From the NCBI GenBank assembly GCA_902780025.1, contig CACZDV010000029.1, forward strand, positions 1 to 45,128: a DNA stretch of 45,128 nucleotides. The letters are read 5' to 3'. The notes beneath the pieces were generated by a model. It was given only the letters and a program-made list of their open reading frames with translations. It was not told where the DNA came from and did no database searches. Below, piece by piece: positions 26,603-35,959 of this stretch (its first letter is position 1; every line of letters starts with the position of its first letter). Made by a program: the position numbers and the translations under genes. This DNA comes from an uncultured Prevotellaceae bacterium. GTDB lineage: Bacteria; Bacteroidota; Bacteroidia; Bacteroidales; Bacteroidaceae.

Positions 26603-28042
26603 TCATTTTACTTGAAGATACTTAAAGTCTCTGACCTTCGATCGCGTAACGCGTATTCTCGTCAGCTTGGCTGTCTCCCCGTCAATATCCTCTGCCGCCT
26701 TAATATGTGTGATAGAGCAGTCGCTGATGTCGATGTCGTGGACGCAGTTCATTCCCGGGATGCCGCTCGCCTTGATGCCCGTTTCGCAGCCCCAGCAAAC
26801 GACGCGGCTGATGTGGATGTCCTGGAAGTCGGGCGCCCGTTTCTTCATTTCTTCCGTAATGATGGGCTCTTTCCCATCGTCGCCGGCGGCACGGTTGACG
26901 TAGTCACATTGGAAGATGATGGCCTCGCCGGCAATGTCGGCCATCATGATGTCGCTGATATACATCCGCTCAGTCTTGCCGCCACGACCCAGCCCGCTCT
27001 TGAAACGCAGGCCCACGTCGGTACCCACAAAGCGGTTGTGGCGAACCACCATGTCTCTAACACCGCCGATAGTCTCGCTGCCCAGCACAAAACCTCCGTG
27101 GGCATGGTAAACCGTGTTGTCCTGTATCAGCACGTCCTGGCAACCCCATATGTCCCAACCTTTCTTCTGTGAACCGCTCTTCATGCAGAGGCCGTCATCG
27201 CCCACGTCGACCGTTGCGTTGACAATCAATGCCTGATGGCAGTCCGACAGGTCGATACCGTCGCCATTCTGTGCGTTCCACGGACAGCGCACGGTGATGC
27301 CGTCGATAATGATGTTCTTGGAATAGCATGGATGTACATGGAAGCGCGGTGAGTTCTGGAACGTCACGCCCTCTAACAGTATATTCTCGCATTGCTCGAA
27401 GCGCAGCAGGTCGTTGCGCATCGCCTCCTGCTTCTGCGGTGTGTCGGCAATATCGGGTAATCCGTTCTTCATCTGCCACGGATACCACAGATCGCCCTTT
27501 TCCGTCACCATTCCGCCCATATCCGTATAGCGATCCCATTCTGTGTCGCTCATCTTCGAGCGCTTTACCGGTCGCCACCGCTGACCACCACCGTCGATGA
27601 TGCCCTCTCCGGTTATCGCGATGTTCTTGGCCTTCGAGGCTCGGATGCAGGGATAAGCCTTCTCTGGCGCCTTGTCGTCCTCCTTCAAGTATAGACGCTT
27701 GTCGGGCGAGAAATAGATAATGGCATTCTTGTCTAAGTGTATCTCAATGTTGTCCTTCAGCTGGATAGGCCCCGTCAGCCAAACGCCCTCAGGAACGTTC
27801 AGCCGGCCACCCCCTTGCTTCGTCAACTGCGAGATTCCTTTCTTGAAAGCTTCTGTGCAGACCCAAATACCGTCGCCCACGGCACTGAAGTCCGTCAGCG
27901 TCACTTCGTTCTTGGGAATCACTACCTCCTCCACCGCTTTCACGGGCGTTGGCAGGTTTTGGTAATACTTGCTGTAGTCGCCTGCTTGCATGCTCACGGC
28001 AGCCAGCAGGACCAGGGTTAGTAGATAGCTTCTTGGTGTCAT
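26603..28042 (-). CDS. glycoside hydrolase family 28 (polygalacturonase-like), secreted
   Basis: 479 aa. Signal peptide MTPRSYLLTLVLLAAVSMQA. The right-handed beta-helix of GH28 has all usual active-site motifs: NGDGIDLSDC (NTD equivalent), VGDDGLCMKSG (DD), HGGFVLGSE (GHG equivalent) and RFKSGLGRGG (RIK equivalent). It should hydrolyse galacturonic-acid containing pectins or oligosaccharides in the periplasm or outside. First gene of a unit with the sugar porter and DUF5107 genes; no SusC/SusD pair is present, so this is a simple utilisation cassette and not a full PUL. Confidence 0.92.
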   Translation of the reverse strand: MTPRSYLLTLVLLAAVSMQAGDYSKYYQNLPTPVKAVEEVVIPKNEVTLTDFSAVGDGIWVCTEAFKKGISQLTKQGGGRLNVPEGVWLTGPIQLKDNIEIHLDKNAIIYFSPDKRLYLKEDDKAPEKAYPCIRASKAKNIAITGEGIIDGGGQRWRPVKRSKMSDTEWDRYTDMGGMVTEKGDLWYPWQMKNGLPDIADTPQKQEAMRNDLLRFEQCENILLEGVTFQNSPRFHVHPCYSKNIIIDGITVRCPWNAQNGDGIDLSDCHQALIVNATVDVGDDGLCMKSGSQKKGWDIWGCQDVLIQDNTVYHAHGGFVLGSETIGGVRDMVVRHNRFVGTDVGLRFKSGLGRGGKTERMYISDIMMADIAGEAIIFQCDYVNRAAGDDGKEPIITEEMKKRAPDFQDIHISRVVCWGCETGIKASGIPGMNCVHDIDISDCSITHIKAAEDIDGETAKLTRIRVTRSKVRDFKYLQVK

Positions 28043-28069
28043 AGCTTGTCTTGATGATTAAAAACAGTG

Positions 28070-28077
28070 CAAAGATA
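28070..28077 (-). promoter_or_regulatory. -7 element of the GH28 operon
   Basis: TATCTTTG on the minus strand, 27 nt before the GH28 ATG. No clear TTTG at the expected spacing. Confidence 0.5.
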
Positions 28078-28096
28078 CAAAATAAAGTGGGAAATA

Positions 28097-28128
28097 CTTG
28101 GCGTTTTACGTTTTTTTGCGTATTTTTG
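28097..28128 (+). promoter_or_regulatory. promoter of the HerA-like ATPase gene
   Basis: CTTG (28097-28100; one mismatch), 20-nt spacer, TATTTTTG (28121-28128), 25 nt before ATG 28154. Confidence 0.75.
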
Positions 28129-28153
28129 CCATCAAATCTAAAACAATAAGCAT

Positions 28154-29722
28154 ATGTTAGACAAGGAAAGAGGGTTGTATATTGCCCACTGCGCTGATGG
28201 CGCACTCAGTATTACAGGTAAGATGGCTAACCGTCACGGACTTATTGCTGGTGCTACGGGAACGGGAAAGACCGTTTCTCTGCAGGTGATGGCCGAGACA
28301 TTCTGTCAGGCGGGTGTCCCCTGCTTTATGGCAGACATGAAGGGTGACCTCAGCGGTATCTCGCAGGTTGGCAAGATGAGCGGCTTCATTGAGAAACGTC
28401 TGCCGGAATTTGGGGTCGAGAATCCTGAGTTCCAGGCTTGCCCCGTCCGTTTCTATGATGTCTTTGGCGAACAGGGACATCCCATGCGGGCCACTGTCTC
28501 ACAGATGGGACCACTGCTGCTCAGTCGCCTCCTGGGACTTAACGAGACGCAGGACGGTGTACTCCACATTGTCTTCCGCATTGCTGATGAGCGGGGCCTG
28601 CTCATCCTCGATTTGAAGGATCTTCGATCGGTACTCGACTGGGTGTCGAAGCATGCTCGTGAGTATACAACGAAGTATGGCAATATCTCGGCTCAGACTG
28701 TTGGTGCCATCCAACGTTCGCTGCTTCAGTTGGAGGCTCAGGGTGCCGACCACTTTTTCGGCGAGCCCTCGTTCGATATCTACGACTTGTTGCAGACGGA
28801 GGGCGGTAAAGGTGTTATGAGTGTGTTGGCTGCCGATAAGCTGATGATGCAACCTAAGCTCTATTCCACCTTCCTGTTGTGGCTTCTTTCCGAACTTTAT
28901 TCGACCCTCCCAGAGGTTGGTGACTTGGAATTGCCAAAGCTGGTGTTCTTCTTCGATGAGGCTCACATGTTGTTCAGCGATGCTTCGAAGGCACTATTAG
29001 ATAAGATTGAACAGGTCATCCGTCTCATCCGTTCGAAGGGCGTAGGCATCTACTTTATCACGCAGAGTCCGACGGACATCCCTGAGGTTATTCTCGGACA
29101 GCTCGGAAATCGTGTGCAGCATGCCCTCCGTGCTTATACCCCGAAGGATCAGAAGGCTGTGAAGACAGCTGCCGAAACTTTCCGCGCCAATCCTGACTTT
29201 AAGACCGATGAGGCTATTATGAACCTCGAGACCGGCGAGGCCCTTGTTTCGTTCCTCGATGAGAAGGGTGCTCCTAATATGGTTCAGCGCGCTAAAGTGT
29301 TGTTCCCCCTCAGTCAGATAGGGGCTATCACTGAGGGTCAGCGCATGGATATCATCAAGCAAAGCCGTGTCTATGGAAAATACGATACTCCCATTGACCG
29401 TGAGAGTGCTTACGAGATACTGATGAAGGAGTCTGAGGAACAACAGGCTGCAGAAGCAGAGACCAAGGAGAAAGGCAAGGCTGAGAAGGGCGGAAAGAAG
29501 AAGTCTGGCATCATGGGCAAGGTATTGAAAGCAGTAATGACTGCTGTTACCTCTACGTTGGCAGCCGTTTTGGGAACATGGGTTAGCAACAAAGTTAGCG
29601 GCAAGGAGTCGAAGTCCAAGACATCGGCTAAGGAGAAGGTGGTGAAGAATGCTACCAGTGCCGCTACTCGTACCGTTACTCGTGAACTGACCCGTGATAT
29701 CCTTGGGAACCTGGTGAAATAG
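28154..29722 (+). CDS. HerA-like (DUF853) P-loop ATPase
   Basis: 522 aa. HerA/FtsK-type motor: Walker A GATGTGKT (33-40), ADMKGDLSG, Walker [13 protein letters not shown] and a sensor region [28 protein letters not shown]. The last about 90 residues are Lys/Glu/Ala-rich with a Thr/Ala hydrophobic stretch ([18 protein letters not shown]). DUF853 proteins are widespread; their role (DNA translocation or repair) is not settled. Single-gene unit between divergent GH28 and convergent CapA genes. Confidence 0.9.
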   Translation: MLDKERGLYIAHCADGALSITGKMANRHGLIAGATGTGKTVSLQVMAETFCQAGVPCFMADMKGDLSGISQVGKMSGFIEKRLPEFGVENPEFQACPVRFYDVFGEQGHPMRATVSQMGPLLLSRLLGLNETQDGVLHIVFRIADERGLLILDLKDLRSVLDWVSKHAREYTTKYGNISAQTVGAIQRSLLQLEAQGADHFFGEPSFDIYDLLQTEGGKGVMSVLAADKLMMQPKLYSTFLLWLLSELYSTLPEVGDLELPKLVFFFDEAHMLFSDASKALLDKIEQVIRLIRSKGVGIYFITQSPTDIPEVILGQLGNRVQHALRAYTPKDQKAVKTAAETFRANPDFKTDEAIMNLETGEALVSFLDEKGAPNMVQRAKVLFPLSQIGAITEGQRMDIIKQSRVYGKYDTPIDRESAYEILMKESEEQQAAEAETKEKGKAEKGGKKKSGIMGKVLKAVMTAVTSTLAAVLGTWVSNKVSGKESKSKTSAKEKVVKNATSAATRTVTRELTRDILGNLVK

Positions 29723-29742
29723 TATTCCCCTATAAGGAAAGT

Positions 29743-29778
29743 CAGAGGCGACATTACTTCAGTGTAATGTCGCCTCTG
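29743..29778. terminator. hairpin between convergent HerA-like and CapA-like genes
   Basis: Perfect 15-bp stem (29743-29757 with 29764-29778), 6-nt loop. It includes the last codons and stop of the minus-strand CapA-like gene. Flanking U-runs are weak, so it may act as a two-way terminator or as a 3'-end stabiliser. Confidence 0.6.
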
Positions 29779-30788
29779 CTGTTGATTTGAGCTTGGCTGT
29801 TAGGAATATCCTCTTCGCTTAGTTGTTTGATTTGACGAGCCGCATCGTTGGTCTTGTCAAGGCGCGGGCCGACACCCTTATACTGAGTCATAGAGTGAAT
29901 CTTTCCCTTCAGGAATTTTCCTTCACGGTTCAGTTTTACCTCAATCAGCGGGGCATGGCTGGAGATGCCAGTGAGGCTCATGCCGTAGGGCGTACAGAAG
30001 TTGCCGAGACTGTAGGCGATGAAACGGTCTTTGTAGACTTCGACGGCGCGGACGACGTGGGGACCGTGGCCGTAGACCATATCGGCACCGTTGTCGATGC
30101 AGAAGTGTGCCAATTCGCGCAATGAACCGCGGTTCTCGCCCAGGAAGGTCTCCGTTCCATAAGGCAGGTGACTCTTTGTCCTTCCCTCGGCGCCACCATG
30201 GAATGAGACAATGACGATGTCAGCCCGCTGTTTCAAGTCGTTCAGGATGCGCTCTACGGTATTGAGGTCGGTATGTTTCAGCGTATAGGAGTTATGGCCG
30301 AAGGCACACAGGCCTATCTTCAGTCCTTTCCGCTCAATGACAGCAGTCTCAGTGCGCCCTTCAATACCAGCGAACTTGATGCCCGCTTGTTGCAGCATCT
30401 GTTCCGAACTCTCGATACCCTCCAGCCCGAAGTCGTTGGCGTGGTTATTGGCCATGCTCAAAAAGTCAAAACCAGCTTTCTTCAGCCATTGCACATAGGA
30501 GGTGGGGGTACGAAAAGCATAAGTGTTAGGACCTGTTCCTTTGGTGCTGTGACCACCGTCGCAGAGTGTTCCTTCGAGGTTACCGACAGCGAGGTCGGCC
30601 TGTGAGAAGATTTGTGCGGCATCCTTGAATAGCTCGGCACCGTCATGGGACGGCAACTGGACGGAAGGGAAAGTGGTTCCCATCATAATGTCACCGCACA
30701 TAGCTACGCTGAGTGTGTCGTTAGTAACAGAATAGGTAGCTACAGTGTAGCTACCTATTAACAGGAAAAGAGCAAGTCGCTTTTTCAT
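29754..30788 (-). CDS. CapA family (PgsA-like metallophosphatase) protein
   Basis: 344 aa, signal peptide at 1-20. Metallophosphatase-type motifs of the CapA/PgsA group: CGDIMMG (31-37), AVGNLEG, MANNHANDFG, VSFHGGAEG and YGHGPHVV. Such proteins take part in poly-gamma-glutamate or other surface polymer handling, but many stand-alone members, like this one without capBC, have unknown roles. Third gene of an envelope set (M23, NlpC/P60, CapA). A perfect 13-bp hairpin is encoded inside the signal peptide (30731-30759). Confidence 0.88.
   Translation of the reverse strand: MKKRLALFLLIGSYTVATYSVTNDTLSVAMCGDIMMGTTFPSVQLPSHDGAELFKDAAQIFSQADLAVGNLEGTLCDGGHSTKGTGPNTYAFRTPTSYVQWLKKAGFDFLSMANNHANDFGLEGIESSEQMLQQAGIKFAGIEGRTETAVIERKGLKIGLCAFGHNSYTLKHTDLNTVERILNDLKQRADIVIVSFHGGAEGRTKSHLPYGTETFLGENRGSLRELAHFCIDNGADMVYGHGPHVVRAVEVYKDRFIAYSLGNFCTPYGMSLTGISSHAPLIEVKLNREGKFLKGKIHSMTQYKGVGPRLDKTNDAARQIKQLSEEDIPNSQAQINSRGDITLK
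30731..30759. repeat. perfect 13-bp inverted repeat in the CapA signal-peptide codons
   Basis: AATAGGTAGCTAC, loop AGT, GTAGCTACCTATT. It begins 29 nt inside the gene and codes for IGSYTVATYS on the minus strand. Could slow early translation or be an operator. Confidence 0.85.
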
Positions 30789-30800
30789 ATATCTCTTCGT

Positions 30801-31397
30801 TTAGAAAACTCTTCTGACACCAATGAAACGGCGGGCATAGAAACCGTCACTGGAGTTGGAAATCTTCACGCCCTCTTTGCTACTGGCATGGATGAAGTTG
30901 AAGGTTTGCGTGATGGGATCAACATCGACGACGATACCTACATGGCCTACATTGCGACCGGAATTCGGACTGGTGAAGAACACCAGGTCGCCGCGCTTCA
31001 TCTCACTGCGGCTGACAGGTAAGTTGCGGGCATACTGCTCACGTGACGAACAACCGATATTCGTCTGCCCCAGCTGCTTGTAGACATAACTGGTGAAACC
31101 AGAACAATCGAAGGTGCGTGGACCCTTGCTGCCGCTACGATAGCGGGCACCAAGGTGTGACATGGCCTCGTCCAAAAGACTATTGACGGCGACGATGTCG
31201 TAGTCAAGGTTCAGTTCGTCAGTACCGTTGTCGTAGAGGAAGTCGAAATTGTCAATCTCGTCATAACGCTCCTGCGGCTGGGCCACGGCGGTTGTCTTCT
31301 GTATTTTCTTCTTGGCGGTTCTCTTCACCTTGCCTGATGCGAAATCTCCCGACGCTAACAAGATGAGCAACGCACAAAGAACGATTCTCTTTGTCAT
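30801..31397 (-). CDS. NlpC/P60 family cysteine peptidase
   Basis: 198 aa, signal peptide (cleavage near 22). C40 domain from about residue 72: catalytic Cys98 in TFDCSGF, His152 in VGHVGIV and His170 in FIHASS. Likely a D,L-endopeptidase that cuts peptidoglycan stem peptides in the periplasm. A basic linker (KVKRTAKKKIQK) follows the signal. 12 nt upstream of the CapA-like gene and 33 nt downstream of the M23 gene. Confidence 0.93.
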   Translation of the reverse strand: MTKRIVLCALLILLASGDFASGKVKRTAKKKIQKTTAVAQPQERYDEIDNFDFLYDNGTDELNLDYDIVAVNSLLDEAMSHLGARYRSGSKGPRTFDCSGFTSYVYKQLGQTNIGCSSREQYARNLPVSRSEMKRGDLVFFTSPNSGRNVGHVGIVVDVDPITQTFNFIHASSKEGVKISNSSDGFYARRFIGVRRVF

Positions 31398-31430
31398 TTC
31401 AGATTTTATAATGGTTGGTTTCGGTTCGCT

Positions 31431-32381
31431 TTAATTATATTTCAGTACTTGACCGGGACGCAGTTTGGTGGTCTTGCTGATGCGGTTCAGCTTGCAGATA
31501 TCGTTGACGGTCGTATTGCGTTTGCGAGCAATGGAGTAGAGCGTCTCGCCCTTCTGTACCTTGTGGAAACGGGTGCTGGCAGTGCTACGCATATTGGCAG
31601 CCTTCTTGCTGGTGCTCTGTGAGAAGAGCTGATCGTCGTTGGCAGAAGCGGAAGAGCCGCTGACACCACGCAGACGGGTTGCCTGTACCGACTCACGCGA
31701 GTAGGTGGATTTGCGGAAATAGTAGAAGTCGCCCGTAACATCCTGATTGCGGAAGTCGAACATCAGTGCCGGGTTAAGAGCCACGCCGCAGAGGCGAGTC
31801 TCGAAATGCAGGTGGGAACCTGTTGATCTACCGGTGTTACCACCGAGGGCAATTGGCTCGCCTGCGCGAACTTCCTGATTCTCTTTAACGAGCCACTCTG
31901 ACAGATGGCCGTAGATGGTCTCAAGTCCATTATGATGACGGATGACGACGAACTTTCCATAACCCTTACGGTCTCCTTCGTTCCTCACGACACGAACTTT
32001 ACCTGAGAAGGCGGCGCGGATAGTGTCACCGATATATACCTTGATATCCAGTCCCTTGTGCTGGCGTCCCCAGCGAGCACCGAAGTTCGAGGTAAGCACA
32101 CGGCTGTCGGTAGGCATGCAGAACCCACGCAGGTCAATGCGGAAGGTATCGGGCAGAGCAGTCTCGCGATGGGCGGTGTAGTTCTCCCAGTCCTGATAGA
32201 GGTCGGCAGCGGGAGAAATCATCTGCTCGAACTGGATGAGTCGGCTCAGGGCTACTGAGTCAACGGCTTTCATCTTACGATCAATGGGAGCCTGGCGTGC
32301 TAATAAATCCTGTCCCTGTGCGGGAACAACGGCAACTGACACCATGGCTATAGCAAAAAGTTTCTTTAAAGTCTTAATCAT
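31431..32381 (-). CDS. M23 family metallopeptidase with C-terminal LysM
   Basis: 316 aa, signal peptide at about 1-23. LytM/M23 domain: zinc ligands His108 and Asp112 (QHKGLDI) and His192 in SHLHFE, with His159 and His190 also in place, so probably active. A Ser/Asn-rich linker (about 228-268) leads to a LysM domain (271-315, HKVQKGETLYSIA) for peptidoglycan binding. Likely a cell-wall endopeptidase. First gene of the envelope set with its own consensus promoter. Confidence 0.94.
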   Translation of the reverse strand: MIKTLKKLFAIAMVSVAVVPAQGQDLLARQAPIDRKMKAVDSVALSRLIQFEQMISPAADLYQDWENYTAHRETALPDTFRIDLRGFCMPTDSRVLTSNFGARWGRQHKGLDIKVYIGDTIRAAFSGKVRVVRNEGDRKGYGKFVVIRHHNGLETIYGHLSEWLVKENQEVRAGEPIALGGNTGRSTGSHLHFETRLCGVALNPALMFDFRNQDVTGDFYYFRKSTYSRESVQATRLRGVSGSSASANDDQLFSQSTSKKAANMRSTASTRFHKVQKGETLYSIARKRNTTVNDICKLNRISKTTKLRPGQVLKYN

Positions 32382-32448
32382 TACCTTTTTTGTCTTCTTT
32401 TGAGTTTAATAGACGTTCAGAATTTCTGCAAAAGCAAAAACTCGGTTG

Positions 32449-32479
32449 CAAAGATACGAATAAAAATCCGAAATCCAAA
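32449..32479 (-). promoter_or_regulatory. Bacteroides-type promoter of the M23/NlpC/CapA unit
   Basis: On the minus strand TTTG (32476-32479), 19-nt spacer, TATCTTTG (32449-32456). The leader to the M23 start is about 65 nt. Confidence 0.83.
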
Positions 32480-32528
32480 CACTTACGTCCATTCGTTAAC
32501 ATAGTTTTGGTGTCTTTTAACACTTTAT

Positions 32529-34661
32529 TTATGAGATGGCCGCCCAATTAATATTTGTTTTACGTAATTCACGTAACCGGTTCCATAGTAGCCGGTATTT
32601 GTCGGAAGTGCAGGTCGGGTCATCATCGATGATGAGCTGTGCCTCGTCGCGGGCCATCTGCACCAGTTGACCGTCGCGGGCAATGTCGGCAATCTTTAGG
32701 TCGAAGGCCATTCCACTCTGTTGCGTACCCTCTAAGTCGCCTGGTCCACGCAACTTTAAATCGGCCTCGGCTATGCGAAAGCCGTCGTTCGTATCGCACA
32801 TAATATCAATACGTTTGCGGGTGTCCTCGCTGAGTTTCATAGATGTAACGAGGATGCAGAAACTCTGGTCGGCACCACGGCCTACACGTCCGCGGAGCTG
32901 GTGCAGTTGGCTGAGCCCAAAGCGTTGGGCGTCGAGGATGACCATGACCGAGGCGTTGGGTACGTTGACACCTACTTCAATGACTGTTGTGGCCACTAAT
33001 ATCTGGGTCTCACCGCGTACGAAACGTTGCATCTCTTCCTCCTTGTCGGCGGGTTTCATCTTACCATGAACCTTGCTCAACCGGAATTCGGGAAATATCT
33101 GTTTGAGCATCTCGAAGCCCTCTTCCAGATTCTTCAGGTCAATTTTCTCGCTTTCCTCAATCAGCGGGAAGACGATATACACTTGTCGGCCCTGCTGTAT
33201 CTGTCGGCGTATGCTATCATATAGCGATGGCAGCGAACGGTCGAAGATGTGTTGTGTCACTACTGGCTTGCGCCCTGGTGGCAGTTCGTCGATGACGCTC
33301 ACGTCGAGGTCTCCGTATAGAGTCATGGCGAGAGTGCGGGGAATCGGTGTCGCCGTCATCACCAGCACGTGGGGCGGGTTCTGGCTTTTGTTCCACAGCT
33401 TGGCACGCTGGGCTACGCCGAAGCGGTGTTGTTCGTCGACGACCACGAATCCTAAACGGGCAAAATGCACAGTATCTTCGATGACAGCATGGGTGCCTAC
33501 GAGGATATGGATGGTGCCGTCCAGCAATCCGTCCAGCACTTCTTGTCGCTTCTTGCCTTTGACGATACCCGTCAATAAGGCAACGCGCACAGGCATACTT
33601 CCCGAGCCAACTGGCTCGCCCTCCCGTGGCCTTCCGCCGAGAAACTGCATGATGGTCTGCAGATGCTGCTCAGCCAAGATTTCCGTAGGTGCCATGATGC
33701 AGGCCTGATAGCCGTTGTCTAAGGCGATGAGCATCGACATCAGGGCGACGAGCGTTTTACCCGAACCGACATCGCCTTGCAGCAATCGGTTCATCTGGCG
33801 TCCGCTACCCATGTCCTTGCGGATTTCGCGGATGACACGCTTCTGGGCCTCCGTCAACGGGAACGGTAAGTAATGGTGGTAGAAGTTGTTGAAGATGTCG
33901 CCCACATGCTGGAATACGTAGCCACGGTACTTGCGCCGTTGGTCACTTGCGTACCTTAATATATTGAGTTGCACATAGAAGAGTTCCTCGAACTTCAGTC
34001 GGACGCGAGCTCGTTCCAGTTCCTTGGCGCTTTGTGGATAGTGCAGTGTGCGTAGGGCCTGGTCACGATTCATCAGGTGCAGTTTCTGCGTGATGAAGTC
34101 AGGTAGCGTCTCGGGCAGCGGCTCTTTGAGAACCGTCAGTAGGGTGAACATCAACCGCTCGACAGCTCGTGAGTTCAACCCTCTCTTCTTCATCTTCTCC
34201 GTCGTGTTATAGTAAGGCTGCATCCCCATGGCCGAGATGTCGGTCTTCGATGCTTCGTCAATGTCGGGATGTCCCACCTGTATACGGTTGTTAAAGACAG
34301 TAGGCTTGCCGAAAACCACATACTCCGTACCGATTTTGTACCTCGTCATGATTTGCTTGCCGTAGTTGAACCATACGAGGTCCATGATGCCGGTACCGTC
34401 GGTGAAGTGTGCCACGACGCGCACCTTCCGTGGTCCCATCTCAAACTTCTCGAAACTCAGGATGCGTCCCACAACCTGCACGAACGGCATGTCACCCGTC
34501 AGTTCATGGACAGTGTATACCCGCGAACGGTCTACATGTTTATAAGGGAAGTACTCCAACAGGTCTCCATACGTTTTTACACCCAGTTCCTCACTGAGTA
34601 TCTTCTTGCGGTTGGGTCCTACGCCCGGCAAGTACATGATGTCCTGTTGCAGAATGTCCAT
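32529..34661 (-). CDS. recG: ATP-dependent DNA helicase RecG
   Basis: 710 aa. N-terminal wedge/OB domain (about 1-150; LPGVGPNRKKIL), then SF2 helicase: Walker A GDVGSGKT (296-303), DEQH box (VVVDEQHRFG), TATPIPRTL and the C-terminal motif VI LRGRVGRG with a TRG-like end. Branch migration of Holliday junctions and stalled forks. The start overlaps the ispD stop by 1 nt (TAATG). Between motif Ia and LLTG there are about 11 residues more than I expect (GEPVGSGS), encoded around a short perfect palindrome (33603-33618). Confidence 0.96.
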   Translation of the reverse strand: MDILQQDIMYLPGVGPNRKKILSEELGVKTYGDLLEYFPYKHVDRSRVYTVHELTGDMPFVQVVGRILSFEKFEMGPRKVRVVAHFTDGTGIMDLVWFNYGKQIMTRYKIGTEYVVFGKPTVFNNRIQVGHPDIDEASKTDISAMGMQPYYNTTEKMKKRGLNSRAVERLMFTLLTVLKEPLPETLPDFITQKLHLMNRDQALRTLHYPQSAKELERARVRLKFEELFYVQLNILRYASDQRRKYRGYVFQHVGDIFNNFYHHYLPFPLTEAQKRVIREIRKDMGSGRQMNRLLQGDVGSGKTLVALMSMLIALDNGYQACIMAPTEILAEQHLQTIMQFLGGRPREGEPVGSGSMPVRVALLTGIVKGKKRQEVLDGLLDGTIHILVGTHAVIEDTVHFARLGFVVVDEQHRFGVAQRAKLWNKSQNPPHVLVMTATPIPRTLAMTLYGDLDVSVIDELPPGRKPVVTQHIFDRSLPSLYDSIRRQIQQGRQVYIVFPLIEESEKIDLKNLEEGFEMLKQIFPEFRLSKVHGKMKPADKEEEMQRFVRGETQILVATTVIEVGVNVPNASVMVILDAQRFGLSQLHQLRGRVGRGADQSFCILVTSMKLSEDTRKRIDIMCDTNDGFRIAEADLKLRGPGDLEGTQQSGMAFDLKIADIARDGQLVQMARDEAQLIIDDDPTCTSDKYRLLWNRLRELRKTNINWAAIS

Positions 34662-35344
34662 TATATCAGTATTTCGGCAAGTTTAAGGTCGTAGGGCGTG
34701 GTGATTTTGATGTTCTCGCGGTTGCCCTCGACGAGGGTGATGTCGAAGCCGAAAGCTTCGACCACACTGGCATCGTCGGTGAAGTTGTCATTATAGGGCT
34801 GGCGGTTGGCGGCCTTCAGTAGTTGAATGTCAAATGTCTGCGGTGTTTGCACCAGCCGGTAGTCTCCGCGTGGTTTAGTCCCTTCGGTTATGTGACGCAA
34901 GGTTTCGACGACGGGGATGACGGGGATGACGGCCTTTGCCGTTCGAGCGGTCTCGTAGCAATTGCGGATCACCTCGATACTCGGGAAGGGGCGCACACCG
35001 TCATGTACGCCGACCACGCCCTGAGCATCGTCAGGTATCAGCGCCAAGCCGTGCTGCACAGAGTGGAAGCGTGTCTCGCCACCGTCGGCCAAGAGGTATG
35101 AAGACCCACCCCTAGCCCCTCCCTGTTGAGGGAGGGGGAAGTTATATTTCAGACACAATTCGCGCCAATACTCCTGCTGGGCCTTGGGCAGCACCAGGAT
35201 AATCTGCAGGGTAGGGGAGTACTCCCTGAACCGCTCTATGGTTCGCATCAGCACTGGTTTCCCACCTATTGGCAGAAATTGCTTTGGAATGTCGCTCCCC
35301 ATCCGCAGGCCTTTCCCGCCTGCCACGATAATCACGTAATCCAT
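34661..35344 (-). CDS. ispD: 2-C-methyl-D-erythritol 4-phosphate cytidylyltransferase
   Basis: 227 aa. Third step of the MEP pathway (CTP + MEP). Nucleotide-binding motif [16 protein letters not shown] (9-24), GVHDGVRPF and TDDASVVEA are intact. About 15 residues near 70-85 ([11 protein letters not shown]...) are extra and encoded by a single GC-rich palindromic arm (35103-35139); they fall before the conserved [10 protein letters not shown], in a loop. Overlaps recG and the DJ-1 gene by 1 nt each. Confidence 0.94.
   Translation of the reverse strand: MDYVIIVAGGKGLRMGSDIPKQFLPIGGKPVLMRTIERFREYSPTLQIILVLPKAQQEYWRELCLKYNFPLPQQGGARGGSSYLLADGGETRFHSVQHGLALIPDDAQGVVGVHDGVRPFPSIEVIRNCYETARTAKAVIPVIPVVETLRHITEGTKPRGDYRLVQTPQTFDIQLLKAANRQPYNDNFTDDASVVEAFGFDITLVEGNRENIKITTPYDLKLAEILI
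35103..35139. repeat. single palindromic arm inside ispD
   Basis: GACCCACCCCTAGCCCCTCC plus an inner hairpin CCCCTCCC...GAGGGAGGGG. Its reverse complement matches 38826-38860 with two differences in 35 nt. Confidence 0.88.
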
Positions 35345-35916
35345 TATTTCTGCATCAGGTGCTTGAAGCGCATGCCCTCGGCTATCTGGTCGCTCATCTC
35401 CTTGCTCACCAACTGGCTGAGCAGTTCGTAGGCGTAGGGGAAGGCGGCGGCAGGACCTTCGCCGGTGGTGATGTTGCCGTCGACAGTGACGAGGTCACCA
35501 GTGTACTGTGCACCGGCACCCTTCAGTGCCTGCTCGAATCCTGGATAGCAGGTGGCGCGTTTGCCGTCGAGCAGTCCGAGCTGGGCCAGCACTACGGCAG
35601 GGGCGGCACAGATGGCTGCCACTTTCTTGCCGGCAGCAGCCTGATCGCAGACGGCTTTGCAGACGCCTTCGTGGGCAAACAGATTGCTGGCACCGGGCAT
35701 GCCGCCGGGCAGCATCAGCAGGTCGGCATCCGAGAAGTCGCATTGCTCGAACTGCAGGTCGGCCTCGATGTTCACGCCGTGGGCAGACTCCACCAGCGGG
35801 AAGTCCGTCGTGCTTACGGTTACTACCTCTACGCCACCGCGGCGCAGCACGTCAATGGGTATCAGGGCCTCGACATCTTCGAAGCCGTCAGCTAAGAATA
35901 CATAAACTTTTGCCAT
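35344..35916 (-). CDS. DJ-1/PfpI family protein (YajL-like)
   Basis: 190 aa, class I glutamine-amidotransferase-like fold. GFEDVEAL with Glu13 and the nucleophile elbow [11 protein letters not shown] with Cys103 match the DJ-1/YajL subgroup. Proposed in this family: redox-sensitive chaperone or deglycase, contested. First gene of the DJ-1/ispD/recG unit. Confidence 0.92.
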   Translation of the reverse strand: MAKVYVFLADGFEDVEALIPIDVLRRGGVEVVTVSTTDFPLVESAHGVNIEADLQFEQCDFSDADLLMLPGGMPGASNLFAHEGVCKAVCDQAAAGKKVAAICAAPAVVLAQLGLLDGKRATCYPGFEQALKGAGAQYTGDLVTVDGNITTGEGPAAAFPYAYELLSQLVSKEMSDQIAEGMRFKHLMQK

Positions 35917-35921
35917 AATCT

Positions 35922-35953
35922 TTTCGTTGTTTCGTGGAAAAACATTACTTTTG
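35922..35953 (+). promoter_or_regulatory. promoter of nadK
   Basis: TTTC (35922-35925; one mismatch), 20-nt spacer, TACTTTTG (35946-35953). It crosses the divergent -7 element of the DJ-1 gene, so the two polymerases cannot bind together. Confidence 0.68.
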
Positions 35954-35959
35954 CAGTCG

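Noticed and set aside
28154-29722. HerA-like ATPase as part of a HerA-nuclease defence pair
   Set aside because: It is a single-gene unit of the widespread DUF853 type, with no NurA, SIR2 or DUF4297 partner next to it.
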